DNA of 64,000 bases from Allomuricauda sp. CAU 1633 (lineage in GTDB: Bacteria; Bacteroidota; Bacteroidia; Flavobacteriales; Flavobacteriaceae), in the NCBI RefSeq assembly GCF_017313225.1, contig NZ_JAFLNE010000004.1:310001-374000 (forward strand). Reading direction: 5' to 3'. Made by a program: the position numbers and the translations under genes. Positions 18,664 to 25,505 of this stretch are shown piece after piece (positions within the stretch are counted from its first letter, which is position 1; every line of letters begins with the position of its first letter). Under the pieces are notes generated by a model. It saw nothing but the letters and a program-made list of their open reading frames with translations. It was not told the origin of the DNA and did not search any database.

Positions 18664-18975
18664 TCAAACTAACAGTAGTCCAGCAGGTCAGTAGGCAGTA
18701 CACAATAATCAAATAAACAAGAGTCAAGCTTAAGAATCGGGTTCAAGAGCAAATCCTTCGCGTCAATTTGTGGGATTCGTGTCAGGTAGCGTTGGGCAGT
18801 CAAAAAAGCTCAAGTTCAAGTGTTAAGTCCAAGTTCATCTTTTGACTTCCAACAATCCAAAAGTCATCAGCCAAAAGGGACTCACATCAACCCAAAAACA
18901 GCATTCGTCAAATAGTCCCAAAGAGTCAGCAGGAGTTTTGGGAAATTGTGGTTTCAACCCTTTAAATTCTATAAG
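18664..18975 (+). other. 312-base gene-free stretch with degenerate short-word repeats
   Basis: No open frame with protein character is seen. The stretch is built of drifting short words: CAG-rich (AGCAGGTCAGTAGGCAGT, 18680-18697 area), AAGCTCAAGTTCAAG at 18806-18820 followed by TTAAGTCCAAGTTCATC, then TTTTGACTTCC and CCAAAAGTCA as an inverted pair. The same AAGCTCAAGTTCAA word recurs at 55084-55097. No promoter box of the TAnnTTTG type was found before the gene at 18976. Confidence 0.5.
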
Positions 18976-20268
18976 ATGGAACGAAAAAAATTGCTATTCC
19001 TGACTCTTTTCGCCTTGGGCCTTTTAATTTCCTGTAGCAAGGACGACGGACCAAGCATCTCACCTAACACAGCCCCCAAGATTGAGGCGCAGACCTTCCC
19101 TGCTGCCGAGAACATAACCGACACAGCTACCATTGGAACGGTAATCGCTACCGATGCCGACAAGGGCGATAAACTCACTTTTAGTATCGCCGCAAACAGT
19201 AGTAACTTGTTCGAGATTACCACAGATGGTAAACTGAGCCTAGCCGCGGGCAAATCTTTGGATTTTGAGACCGTAAAAGAACATACTATTGCCGTGGAGG
19301 TAACCGACAATGTCAATGATCCTGTCTTTGCAGAAATTACCATCACCGTTACCAATGTGATAGAGTCCTTGGCCGAGGACCCCGATTCCTTTATCACCGT
19401 GTGGGTTACCACGGCCAACAATGAATCGGTAAAGATTGGGGTGGATCCGGACCTTACCTATGACTATACCATAGATTGGGGAGATGGCACGGTTGAGAAC
19501 ATTACCTTCAATAACTTTGCTGCACAACACCAATATGCCCAACCGGGTGCACATACCGTAGCCATAAAAGGTATCTTTCCAGCAATTTTAATGGATAAAT
19601 ATGAGCTTGTCGCTCAAGCTGACGCGCTTAAATTGGCAAGCATAGAGCAATGGGGCACCAACCCGTGGGCCAGCATGAAAAATGCCTTCATAGATTGTAA
19701 GAACATGGTGTACAACGCCACCGATGTGCCAAATCTTTCCCAAGTGACCACTATGAGTGGCATGTTCAGTTCTGCCTTCGCCTTTAACGGGGATCTTAGC
19801 GGTTGGGATGTAAGTAATGTCTCCGATATGGGTTCCATGTTCAATGGTGCATTTGCCTTTGAAGGCACCGGCCTCAGTGATTGGAAAACAGGCAATGTCA
19901 ACAATATGAGTGAAATGTTTGTTAATGCTTATGTCTTTAATGGGGACCTTAGCAACTGGGATGTGAGTAGTGTTACTGGTATGGCTAGTATGTTCGCCAA
20001 TGCTGTTGCCTTTAACAGTGACCTTGGGGCATGGGACATCAGCAGTGTCACCAATATGGAAGATATGTTGAGTTTTTCAGGGTTAAGCTCCGAGAACTAT
20101 AGCAATACATTGAAGGGCTGGGCCAGCCCTAATGCCCCACAGGGTATAACTTTTAATGCAACCGGGCTTCAATATTGTAATGATGTGTCTACCGGCCTGG
20201 CACTAACCTATTTGACCAATGACAAAGGCTGGTCCATAACTGATGGTGGTCCTATCGATTGCAATTGA
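18976..20268 (+). CDS. Cadherin-like/PKD-like/DUF285 (BspA-type) lipoprotein
   Basis: 430 residues. The leader ends in LLISC, a lipobox. Residues about 30-135 form a cadherin-like domain (ATDADKGDKLTFSI, DGKLSLAAGKSLDFE, VEVTDNVNDP). Residues about 140-215 are PKD-like (YTIDWGDGTVENI). The remainder is a row of DUF285 repeats (MFSSAFAFNGDLSGWDVSNV, MFNGAFAFEG, MFVNAYVFNGDLSNWDVSSV, MFANAVAFNSDLGAWDISSV), each about 26 residues. DUF285 proteins are surface proteins, often adhesins. There is no type IX secretion C-terminal domain, so surface display would be through the lipid anchor. ATG 18976 starts the leader. Confidence 0.85.
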   Translation: MERKKLLFLTLFALGLLISCSKDDGPSISPNTAPKIEAQTFPAAENITDTATIGTVIATDADKGDKLTFSIAANSSNLFEITTDGKLSLAAGKSLDFETVKEHTIAVEVTDNVNDPVFAEITITVTNVIESLAEDPDSFITVWVTTANNESVKIGVDPDLTYDYTIDWGDGTVENITFNNFAAQHQYAQPGAHTVAIKGIFPAILMDKYELVAQADALKLASIEQWGTNPWASMKNAFIDCKNMVYNATDVPNLSQVTTMSGMFSSAFAFNGDLSGWDVSNVSDMGSMFNGAFAFEGTGLSDWKTGNVNNMSEMFVNAYVFNGDLSNWDVSSVTGMASMFANAVAFNSDLGAWDISSVTNMEDMLSFSGLSSENYSNTLKGWASPNAPQGITFNATGLQYCNDVSTGLALTYLTNDKGWSITDGGPIDCN

Positions 20269-20297
20269 TTAGAAAATACTTGTTTATCTTTAAAGAG

Positions 20298-20328
20298 CGC
20301 CGGGAGATTATGTCTTCCGGTGTTTTTT
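20298..20328 (+). terminator. Rho-independent terminator after the BspA-like gene
   Basis: Ten-base stem CGCCGGGAGA / TCTTCCGGTG (two non-Watson-Crick positions) with a five-base loop and six T, 29 bases after the stop. Confidence 0.75.
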
Positions 20329-20401
20329 AAGTCCCTTTCTTGAGAGGAGCTGAGGGCTGTACAATGGAACAATCTAGCACATCCCGTTTAATCGAAAGCT
20401 A

Positions 20402-20896
20402 TTAATTGCTTCGGGTGTAAAGCAAGTGGTCCAATGGCGTAAAGCTTACGCTCAGGTCATCTTTCAATTCGTATTGCACAAACAGCTCTCCCCAATATTT
20501 TCCATCTGAAAAATCAACAATGATCCATTTATGGTTCAATACCTTGATTTTGTTGATTTTAAAATCACTCTCCATACCCTCATATGGAATCAAGGGGTTA
20601 TCACCAGATTGTTCATTGGTTTCCAAAAGTTTGTCCTCAATATAGCGAGATGGATTCTCCAAATTAAGGTGATCGTAATAGGCCAAAGCATCATCATTGT
20701 TTTCTAAGGTAAAATATTGCATGTCCAATATTTTAAGCTGACTTTTCTGAACGGAATCTTGCAGCTGTTCCACTTCGGCCTTCAGACCTTCAACATCAGC
20801 AGTCATGGCTTTTTGCATATTGCTGGTACTTATAAATTGATACAAAGCCACTAAAGCAGCAAATACAAACAGATAGAGAAAAAATTTGTTCTTCAT
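20402..20896 (-). CDS. Membrane-anchored uncharacterised protein
   Basis: 164 residues. One N-terminal transmembrane helix (residues 5-22), a short coiled coil (about 35-58, EVEQLQDSVQKSQLK), then an alpha/beta domain ending in HLLYTRSN. It starts 6 bases downstream of the MBL-fold hydrolase gene and is surely co-transcribed with it. Function unknown; the domain sits outside the inner membrane if the helix is a signal anchor. Confidence 0.72.
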   Translation of the reverse strand: MKNKFFLYLFVFAALVALYQFISTSNMQKAMTADVEGLKAEVEQLQDSVQKSQLKILDMQYFTLENNDDALAYYDHLNLENPSRYIEDKLLETNEQSGDNPLIPYEGMESDFKINKIKVLNHKWIIVDFSDGKYWGELFVQYELKDDLSVSFTPLDHLLYTRSN

Positions 20897-20902
20897 GTCT
20901 TT

Positions 20903-21679
20903 TTAAATCTTCAATTGTAGGTTATCGTACGCCAAATGTATGTTTTTGGGCAATTCTTTTTCCACTTCTTTATGAAATCCCATTACATGGCTAATATGGG
21001 TAAAATATGTTTTTTCTGCGCAAACTTCCTGCGCAAACGCAATAGCTTCTTCCAAATTAAAATGGGAATGATGGGGTTCTTTCCGGAGCGCATTAACCAC
21101 CAATACTTTGGCACCTTTTATCTTTTTGAGTTGGTCCTTCTCCACCCGTTTCACATCGGTCAAGTACACAAAATCCCCAAACCGGTATCCAAATACTTGC
21201 AAGCGATTGTGGAAGGCTTCAATGGGAATGATTTCTATGTCCCCCAACTCAAAAGGTCTATCTTTTTCCACAGGAACAACCTGAACTGCTGGTGCTCCAG
21301 GATATCGGTTCTCATCGGCAAAAATATAATCAAATCGTCTTTTTAGCGAGGCAATCACCCGTTCATGGGCATAAATGGGAATATCGCCCTGGCGAAAGAA
21401 AAAGGGTCGAATATCATCAATACCAGCAGTATGGTCAGCATGTTCGTGCGTGAACAAAATCCCATCCAGTTTTTCAATAGGATTTGCCAACATTTGTTGC
21501 CGAAAATCAGGACCGCAATCAATGACATAGTTAAAATCTTTCCATGAAACCATGACGGAGACCCGCAATCTCTTATCCTTGGGGTCCTTGCTAAGACAAA
21601 CTGGATGATCACTTCCAATAACAGGTATGCCCTGGGAGGTTCCCGTGCCCAAAAAGGTAATGGTCATCATATCATCCAT
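20903..21679 (-). CDS. MBL-fold metallohydrolase, PhnP/RNase Z-like
   Basis: 258 residues. It opens with ITFLGTGTSQGIPVIG, then the metal motif THEHADHTAGIDD (HxHxDH) near residue 75, YLTDVKR and a terminal HISHVMG. This is the class of beta-lactamase-fold hydrolases related to PhnP phosphodiesterases and lipoyl/octanoyl-type hydrolases. It likely acts on a cyclic or diester phosphate in the cytoplasm. In-frame ATG codons lie at 21679, 21670 and 21667; 21679 is used here, but the family core begins just after 21667. Operon with the gene at 20402. Confidence 0.85.
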   Translation of the reverse strand: MDDMMTITFLGTGTSQGIPVIGSDHPVCLSKDPKDKRLRVSVMVSWKDFNYVIDCGPDFRQQMLANPIEKLDGILFTHEHADHTAGIDDIRPFFFRQGDIPIYAHERVIASLKRRFDYIFADENRYPGAPAVQVVPVEKDRPFELGDIEIIPIEAFHNRLQVFGYRFGDFVYLTDVKRVEKDQLKKIKGAKVLVVNALRKEPHHSHFNLEEAIAFAQEVCAEKTYFTHISHVMGFHKEVEKELPKNIHLAYDNLQLKI

Positions 21680-21727
21680 TAAAATCAAAATTATAACATA
21701 TTTATTTAATAGATTGAATGAAGAGTG

Positions 21728-21735
21728 TAACTTTG
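21728..21735 (+). promoter_or_regulatory. Bacteroidota -7 element for the 21757 gene
   Basis: TAACTTTG matches TAnnTTTG. Transcription near 21741 makes the upstream in-frame ATG at 21718 untranscribed and supports ATG 21757, 16 bases further on. Confidence 0.45.
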
Positions 21736-21756
21736 TTTCACACAAAACTCTCGGAT

Positions 21757-23214
21757 ATGCCTACCGTACCAAGCAAAGAGAATGCTTTTGAAAACATCCC
21801 TTCCATAAAGGCAAAGACCCTTAGAATCAATCTGAATCCGAATATTTACGGAACTTTTGCCGAGATTGGGGCTGGACAGGAAACGGCCCGGCATTTTTTT
21901 AGGGCTGGTGGTGCTTCAGGCACCATTGCAAAAGCGATGAGTGCTTATGACAAATCGTTTAGTGATGCCATTTATGGTATTGAAGAAGATGGGCGGTACG
22001 TAACCCAGTCCCGCTTGAAGAAGATGTTGGACCACGAAATGAAATTGGTGGAAGAACGGATCAGTCGGGAGAGCAATCCCAATTATCTTTTCTTTACCTA
22101 CGCCAACACTGTTGCCACGATTGATTTTTCCAAACGATACAAAGGCCATGGTTGGGTAGGAATCCGTTTTCAATTGGATCCGGACCAAAAGGAGTACGAT
22201 GAGATTGTTTTACATATCCGATTTAAACAAAATGAAGCCCGATTGCAACAGGAAACTTTGGGTATTTTGGGCGTTAACCTTATGTATGGTGCCTATTTTA
22301 AGTTCCATAAGCCCAAAAAACTGCTGAAGTATTTATACGATCATATTGACAAGGATACCGTGGAAATTGATATGGTCAACTTTACAGGTCCCAACTTTAA
22401 GGAGGTGGATAACCGTTTGATGAGCTTGCAGTTGATCAAAAACGATATGACGGATGCGGTCATGTTTGGTCCGGACGGAAATAACCTTTTGCCAGCGGCT
22501 GTTCTTTATAAGAAAAACATTTTGGCCTTACGGGGAAGCTTCAGGCCCGTGACCAAAGTGAACATGGACATGTTCAAAAAATCGTATGACATCTTTGTCC
22601 GGGAACAAACGGTGGAATACGAAAATACCATAGTGGTTTTTGAGATAACCCTTTCCAACTTAAAAGTTTCTGGGGAAATTGACGAACAGGATTTTATGGA
22701 TCGTGCAGAGTTGCTCTGTTCCATGGGACATACGGTGTTGATATCCAAATTCCAGGAATACTACAAGTTGGTGGAATATTTCAACAATTACACCAAGTCC
22801 AAAATTGGACTTACCATGGGTGTAAACAATCTCGTAGATATTTTTGACGAGAAATATTACCGTCATTTGAGCGGAGGTATCTTGGAAGCCTTTGGAAAAT
22901 TGTTCTTTAAAGATTTAAAAGTGTACCTGTATCCCATGAAGGACCCAGAGACTGGTCAAATTATGACCAGCAACAACATTAAGGTACACCCGCGGATGAA
23001 AGAGTTGTACAAATTCTTTAAGTACAATGGAAAAGTGATGGACATTATTGATTATGATCCAGACATCATGCACATTTTCTCCAGGGATGTCTTAAAAAAG
23101 ATCATCAATGGCGAGGACGGCTGGGAAGAAGAACTACCAGAGGGCATTGCCGAAATGATCAAGGAAAAAGAACTTTTTACCCGAAAAGTACTTTCTGAAA
23201 AGGAGGAAGCTTAA
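21757..23214 (+). CDS. Conserved uncharacterised protein, 485 residues
   Basis: Cytoplasmic, no signal or membrane helix. The N-terminus holds GTFAEIGAGQETARHFFRAGGASGTIAKAM, a glycine-rich segment reminiscent of a nucleotide- or cofactor-binding loop. Later regions include LLSCMGHT-like helices and a conserved-looking GLTMGVNNLVDIFDEKYY. I recognise it as a widely conserved protein without an assigned function, not a transporter or receptor. It is divergent from the MBL-fold gene and ends just before a strong bidirectional terminator. Start supported by the promoter box. Confidence 0.75.
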   Translation: MPTVPSKENAFENIPSIKAKTLRINLNPNIYGTFAEIGAGQETARHFFRAGGASGTIAKAMSAYDKSFSDAIYGIEEDGRYVTQSRLKKMLDHEMKLVEERISRESNPNYLFFTYANTVATIDFSKRYKGHGWVGIRFQLDPDQKEYDEIVLHIRFKQNEARLQQETLGILGVNLMYGAYFKFHKPKKLLKYLYDHIDKDTVEIDMVNFTGPNFKEVDNRLMSLQLIKNDMTDAVMFGPDGNNLLPAAVLYKKNILALRGSFRPVTKVNMDMFKKSYDIFVREQTVEYENTIVVFEITLSNLKVSGEIDEQDFMDRAELLCSMGHTVLISKFQEYYKLVEYFNNYTKSKIGLTMGVNNLVDIFDEKYYRHLSGGILEAFGKLFFKDLKVYLYPMKDPETGQIMTSNNIKVHPRMKELYKFFKYNGKVMDIIDYDPDIMHIFSRDVLKKIINGEDGWEEELPEGIAEMIKEKELFTRKVLSEKEEA

Positions 23215-23222
23215 GATAAATG

Positions 23223-23249
23223 AAAAGGCGCTTTTAAAAGCGCCTTTTT
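23223..23249. terminator. Bidirectional terminator between convergent genes
   Basis: Near-perfect palindrome AAAAGGCGCTTTT / AAAAGCGCCTTTTT with A/T runs at both ends, located between the stops at 23214 (plus) and 23254 (minus); it can serve both transcripts. Confidence 0.85.
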
Positions 23250-23253
23250 AAAT

Positions 23254-23706
23254 TTAATCCAAAATTTGTGCAGCGTGGTCTTTAGTCTTTACTTTTTCAA
23301 TAACGCGTTCTACTACTCCATCGCCATTAATTACAAAAGTGGTGCGGTGAATTCCGTCAAATTTCCTCCCCATAAACTGTTTTGGTCCCCAAACACCAAA
23401 AATCTGTAGTACCGTATGGTCCTCATCAGCCAATAAAGGAAATGGAAAGTTGAATTTTTTCTTAAAGTTGAATTGTTTTTTTTGGGAATCAGCACTAACC
23501 CCTAAAATTTCATATCCCGCATCCTGCAAAGCTTTGTAATTGTCTCTTAGATTGCAGGCTTCCAGAGTACATCCGGGTGTATTGGCTCTTGGGTAAAAGA
23601 AAACTACCAGTTTCTTTCCTTTGTAATCACTGAGATTAATTGTGTTTCCATCTTGGTCTTTTGCAGAAAATTCAGGTACTTTATCCCCTATTTTTAACAT
23701 ATTCAT
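23254..23706 (-). CDS. bcp: Bcp-type peroxiredoxin (thioredoxin-dependent thiol peroxidase)
   Basis: 150 residues. It begins LKIGDKVPEFSAKDQDG and holds the peroxidatic Cys in NTPGCTLEACNLRD, with the resolving Cys five residues later as in the atypical two-Cys Bcp/PrxQ group. VVFFYPRANTPG is the usual active-site strand. It reduces hydrogen and organic peroxides in the cytoplasm with electrons from thioredoxin. A second ATG two codons in is possible. It diverges from the nth gene with 55 bases between the starts. Confidence 0.93.
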   Translation of the reverse strand: MNMLKIGDKVPEFSAKDQDGNTINLSDYKGKKLVVFFYPRANTPGCTLEACNLRDNYKALQDAGYEILGVSADSQKKQFNFKKKFNFPFPLLADEDHTVLQIFGVWGPKQFMGRKFDGIHRTTFVINGDGVVERVIEKVKTKDHAAQILD

Positions 23707-23746
23707 ATGCGTACGGTCTCTATTTTATTGTTTAATTATTTTTATT

Positions 23747-23754
23747 CAAAACTA
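23747..23754 (-). promoter_or_regulatory. Bacteroidota -7 element for bcp
   Basis: Reads TAGTTTTG on the minus strand (TAnnTTTG), giving a leader of about 34 bases before ATG 23706. Confidence 0.4.
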
Positions 23755-23761
23755 AACAAAA

Positions 23762-24424
23762 ATGACTAAACAAGAAAAGGTTGACTTTGTAATCCGAACT
23801 TTGGATGAGATTTATCCAGAGATTCCAATTCCATTAGATCATAAAGACCCGTATACATTGTTGATTGCGGTCTTATTATCAGCCCAAAGCACAGATGTAC
23901 GCGTGAATCAAATCACTCCAATCCTTTTTGCCGAGGCCGACAATCCGTATGATATGGTAAAGCTTTCGGTGGATGAAATCCGGGAAATTATAAAACCAGT
24001 TGGACTATCCCCAATGAAATCAAAGGGGATTCATGGGTTATCCCAAATCTTGATTGAAAAATACAACGGCGAAGTTCCTAGAAACATTGAGCTTCTTGAA
24101 GAATTACCCGCCGTGGGCCACAAAACGGCCAGTGTAGTGGTCTCCCAAGCCTTTGGCATTCCTGCCTTTCCGGTAGATACACATATTCATCGGTTGATGT
24201 ACCGCTGGGGATTCAGCAATGGGAAAAATGTAGTGCAAACCGAGCGGGATGCCAAGCGTTTATTCCCTGAGGAAATCTGGAACCGACTTCATTTGCAAAT
24301 TATCTGGTACGGTAGAGAATACTGCCAAGCAAGGGGCTGGAATCTGGAAAAAGATGTGATTACAAAAACCATTGGTCGAAAATCGGTCATCAACGAATAT
24401 TATAAAAACAAAAAGAGCCGCTAA
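23762..24424 (+). CDS. nth: Endonuclease III without iron-sulfur cluster cysteines
   Basis: 220 residues. The helix-hairpin-helix ELLEELPAVGHKTASVVV carries the catalytic Lys (GHKTA), and the catalytic Asp is in FPVDTHIHRL. It removes oxidised pyrimidines and nicks abasic sites in base-excision repair. The C-terminal region that normally holds C-x6-C-x2-C-x5-C keeps only one Cys (REYCQARGW), so the [4Fe-4S] cluster is absent. The stop codon sits in the loop of the following terminator hairpin. Confidence 0.92.
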   Translation: MTKQEKVDFVIRTLDEIYPEIPIPLDHKDPYTLLIAVLLSAQSTDVRVNQITPILFAEADNPYDMVKLSVDEIREIIKPVGLSPMKSKGIHGLSQILIEKYNGEVPRNIELLEELPAVGHKTASVVVSQAFGIPAFPVDTHIHRLMYRWGFSNGKNVVQTERDAKRLFPEEIWNRLHLQIIWYGREYCQARGWNLEKDVITKTIGRKSVINEYYKNKKSR

Positions 24425-24437
24425 TTGCGGCTCTTTT
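24411..24437. terminator. Terminator hairpin overlapping the end of nth
   Basis: Eleven-base stem AAAAGAGCCGC / GCGGCTCTTTT with loop TAATT that contains the nth stop codon; A and T runs on both sides allow use from the minus strand by the small gene at 24458. Confidence 0.85.
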
Positions 24438-24457
24438 TGCATCTGTTTTTCAGCAAC

Positions 24458-24601
24458 TTAGTTTAAAGTTACTTCAAATGGATGTTTTTTGTAGTTGACT
24501 ACATGAATCGATTTTGAATAGCTAAGTAAGAAATTAATAGTTTCTTGGCTAGCTTTTACCGATTTAACGGCTTTTTGTTCTTCAGAGTAAATATTTTCCA
24601 T
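24458..24601 (-). CDS. 47-residue conserved small protein
   Basis: A short open frame starting ATG 24601 (MENIYSEEQKAVKSVKASQE) and ending HPFEVTLN. It is acidic at the start, has a helical centre (ETINFLLSYSKSI) and fills the gap between nth and the sigma factor. Codon use looks coding and I recall similar short proteins in flavobacteria. No signal or membrane segment. Function unknown. Confidence 0.7.
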   Translation of the reverse strand: MENIYSEEQKAVKSVKASQETINFLLSYSKSIHVVNYKKHPFEVTLN

Positions 24602-24673
24602 ATTCTAGCATTAATGTTTCAAATAGATAACGCCGCTAGAATTGAAATATTGTAGGGTTCGACAAAACGCCGA

Positions 24674-25255
24674 TTAATTCGTTAAAACGATATTCTTACG
24701 ATCAACAATTTTTCTGAGGTTAATCAGTGCATATCGCATTCTTCCCAAGGCTGTGTTGATACTTACTCCAGTATTTTCAGAGATTTCCTTGAAACTCATA
24801 TCCTTGTAGATTCGCATGATCAAGACTTCTCTCTGATCTTCAGGCAATTCATCAATCAATAAGGTAAGATCACTATCAATTTGATCTTTGATGATTTGCT
24901 TTTCGGCATTTAACTTATCGTCCTTAATTACAGAGAAGATGTTGAAATCATCGCTGCCTTCAAACTTGGGCATTCTTTTATTCTTCCTGAAGTGGTCTAT
25001 GATAAGGTTATGGGCAATACGCATTACCCAGGGTAAAAATTTACCTTCCTCACTATACGACCCTTTCTTCAAGGTTTTAATGACCTTGATAAAGGTGTCC
25101 TGGAAGATGTCCTCTGCTACATCCCTATCCAAAACTTTGGAATAAATAAAACTGGAAATTCGTTGGTTGTGCCTGTTGATGAGCGTCTCAAGCGCCTTTT
25201 CATCACCAGCAATGTAGTTTTTAACTAGAATCGAGTCATTAATCTGTAGTTCCAT
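24674..25255 (-). CDS. ECF-type RNA polymerase sigma factor
   Basis: 193 residues. Region 2 is seen in AEDIFQDTFIKVIKTL and RIAHNLIIDHFRKNKR; region 4 in ELPEDQREVLIMRIYKDMSFKEISENTGVSINTALGRMRYAL, a helix-turn-helix for -35 recognition. No anti-sigma gene is adjacent. I prefer ATG 25255 (MELQINDS) because the upstream in-frame extension looks unlike an ECF N-terminus. It diverges from uvrA and has a leader of about 118 bases that includes the 25380 promoter box. Confidence 0.88.
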   Translation of the reverse strand: MELQINDSILVKNYIAGDEKALETLINRHNQRISSFIYSKVLDRDVAEDIFQDTFIKVIKTLKKGSYSEEGKFLPWVMRIAHNLIIDHFRKNKRMPKFEGSDDFNIFSVIKDDKLNAEKQIIKDQIDSDLTLLIDELPEDQREVLIMRIYKDMSFKEISENTGVSINTALGRMRYALINLRKIVDRKNIVLTN

Positions 25256-25379
25256 ACAAATTACTTTTTTTTGGTTAATATCACGGTCTTTCCTGTCCAA
25301 GAAAGACTTTAGGTATTTAGTTGAAATTTTAAAAAAGTAATTATTTCTGTATAGGCCTATCAGTTTTTTAATTACAACT

Positions 25380-25387
25380 CAAATATA
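25380..25387 (-). promoter_or_regulatory. Bacteroidota -7 element for the ECF sigma gene
   Basis: Reads TATATTTG on the minus strand (TAnnTTTG). Immediately upstream (25392-25410) is an inverted repeat, TTTAGGT-AGGCG-ACCTAAA, over the region where the -33 box would be. Confidence 0.4.
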
Positions 25388-25391
25388 GAAA

Positions 25392-25410
25392 TTTAGGTAG
25401 GCGACCTAAA
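25392..25410. repeat. Inverted repeat, possible operator
   Basis: TTTAGGT and ACCTAAA are perfect 7-base arms around AGGCG, between the divergent promoters of the sigma gene and uvrA. The position, overlapping the upstream part of the minus-strand promoter, fits a dimeric regulator site. No regulator is identified. Confidence 0.4.
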
Positions 25411-25479
25411 AACTATGTTGTGATTTGCGCTTTTTTATATGTTAACTGGTGCAATATACGTATTAAGTGTCCTGTATCG

Positions 25480-25487
25480 TATCTTTG
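25480..25487 (+). promoter_or_regulatory. Bacteroidota -7 element for uvrA
   Basis: TATCTTTG matches TAnnTTTG; transcription would begin about 12 bases before ATG 25506. Confidence 0.45.
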
Positions 25488-25505
25488 AGCCCCTAATTTT
25501 AACAA

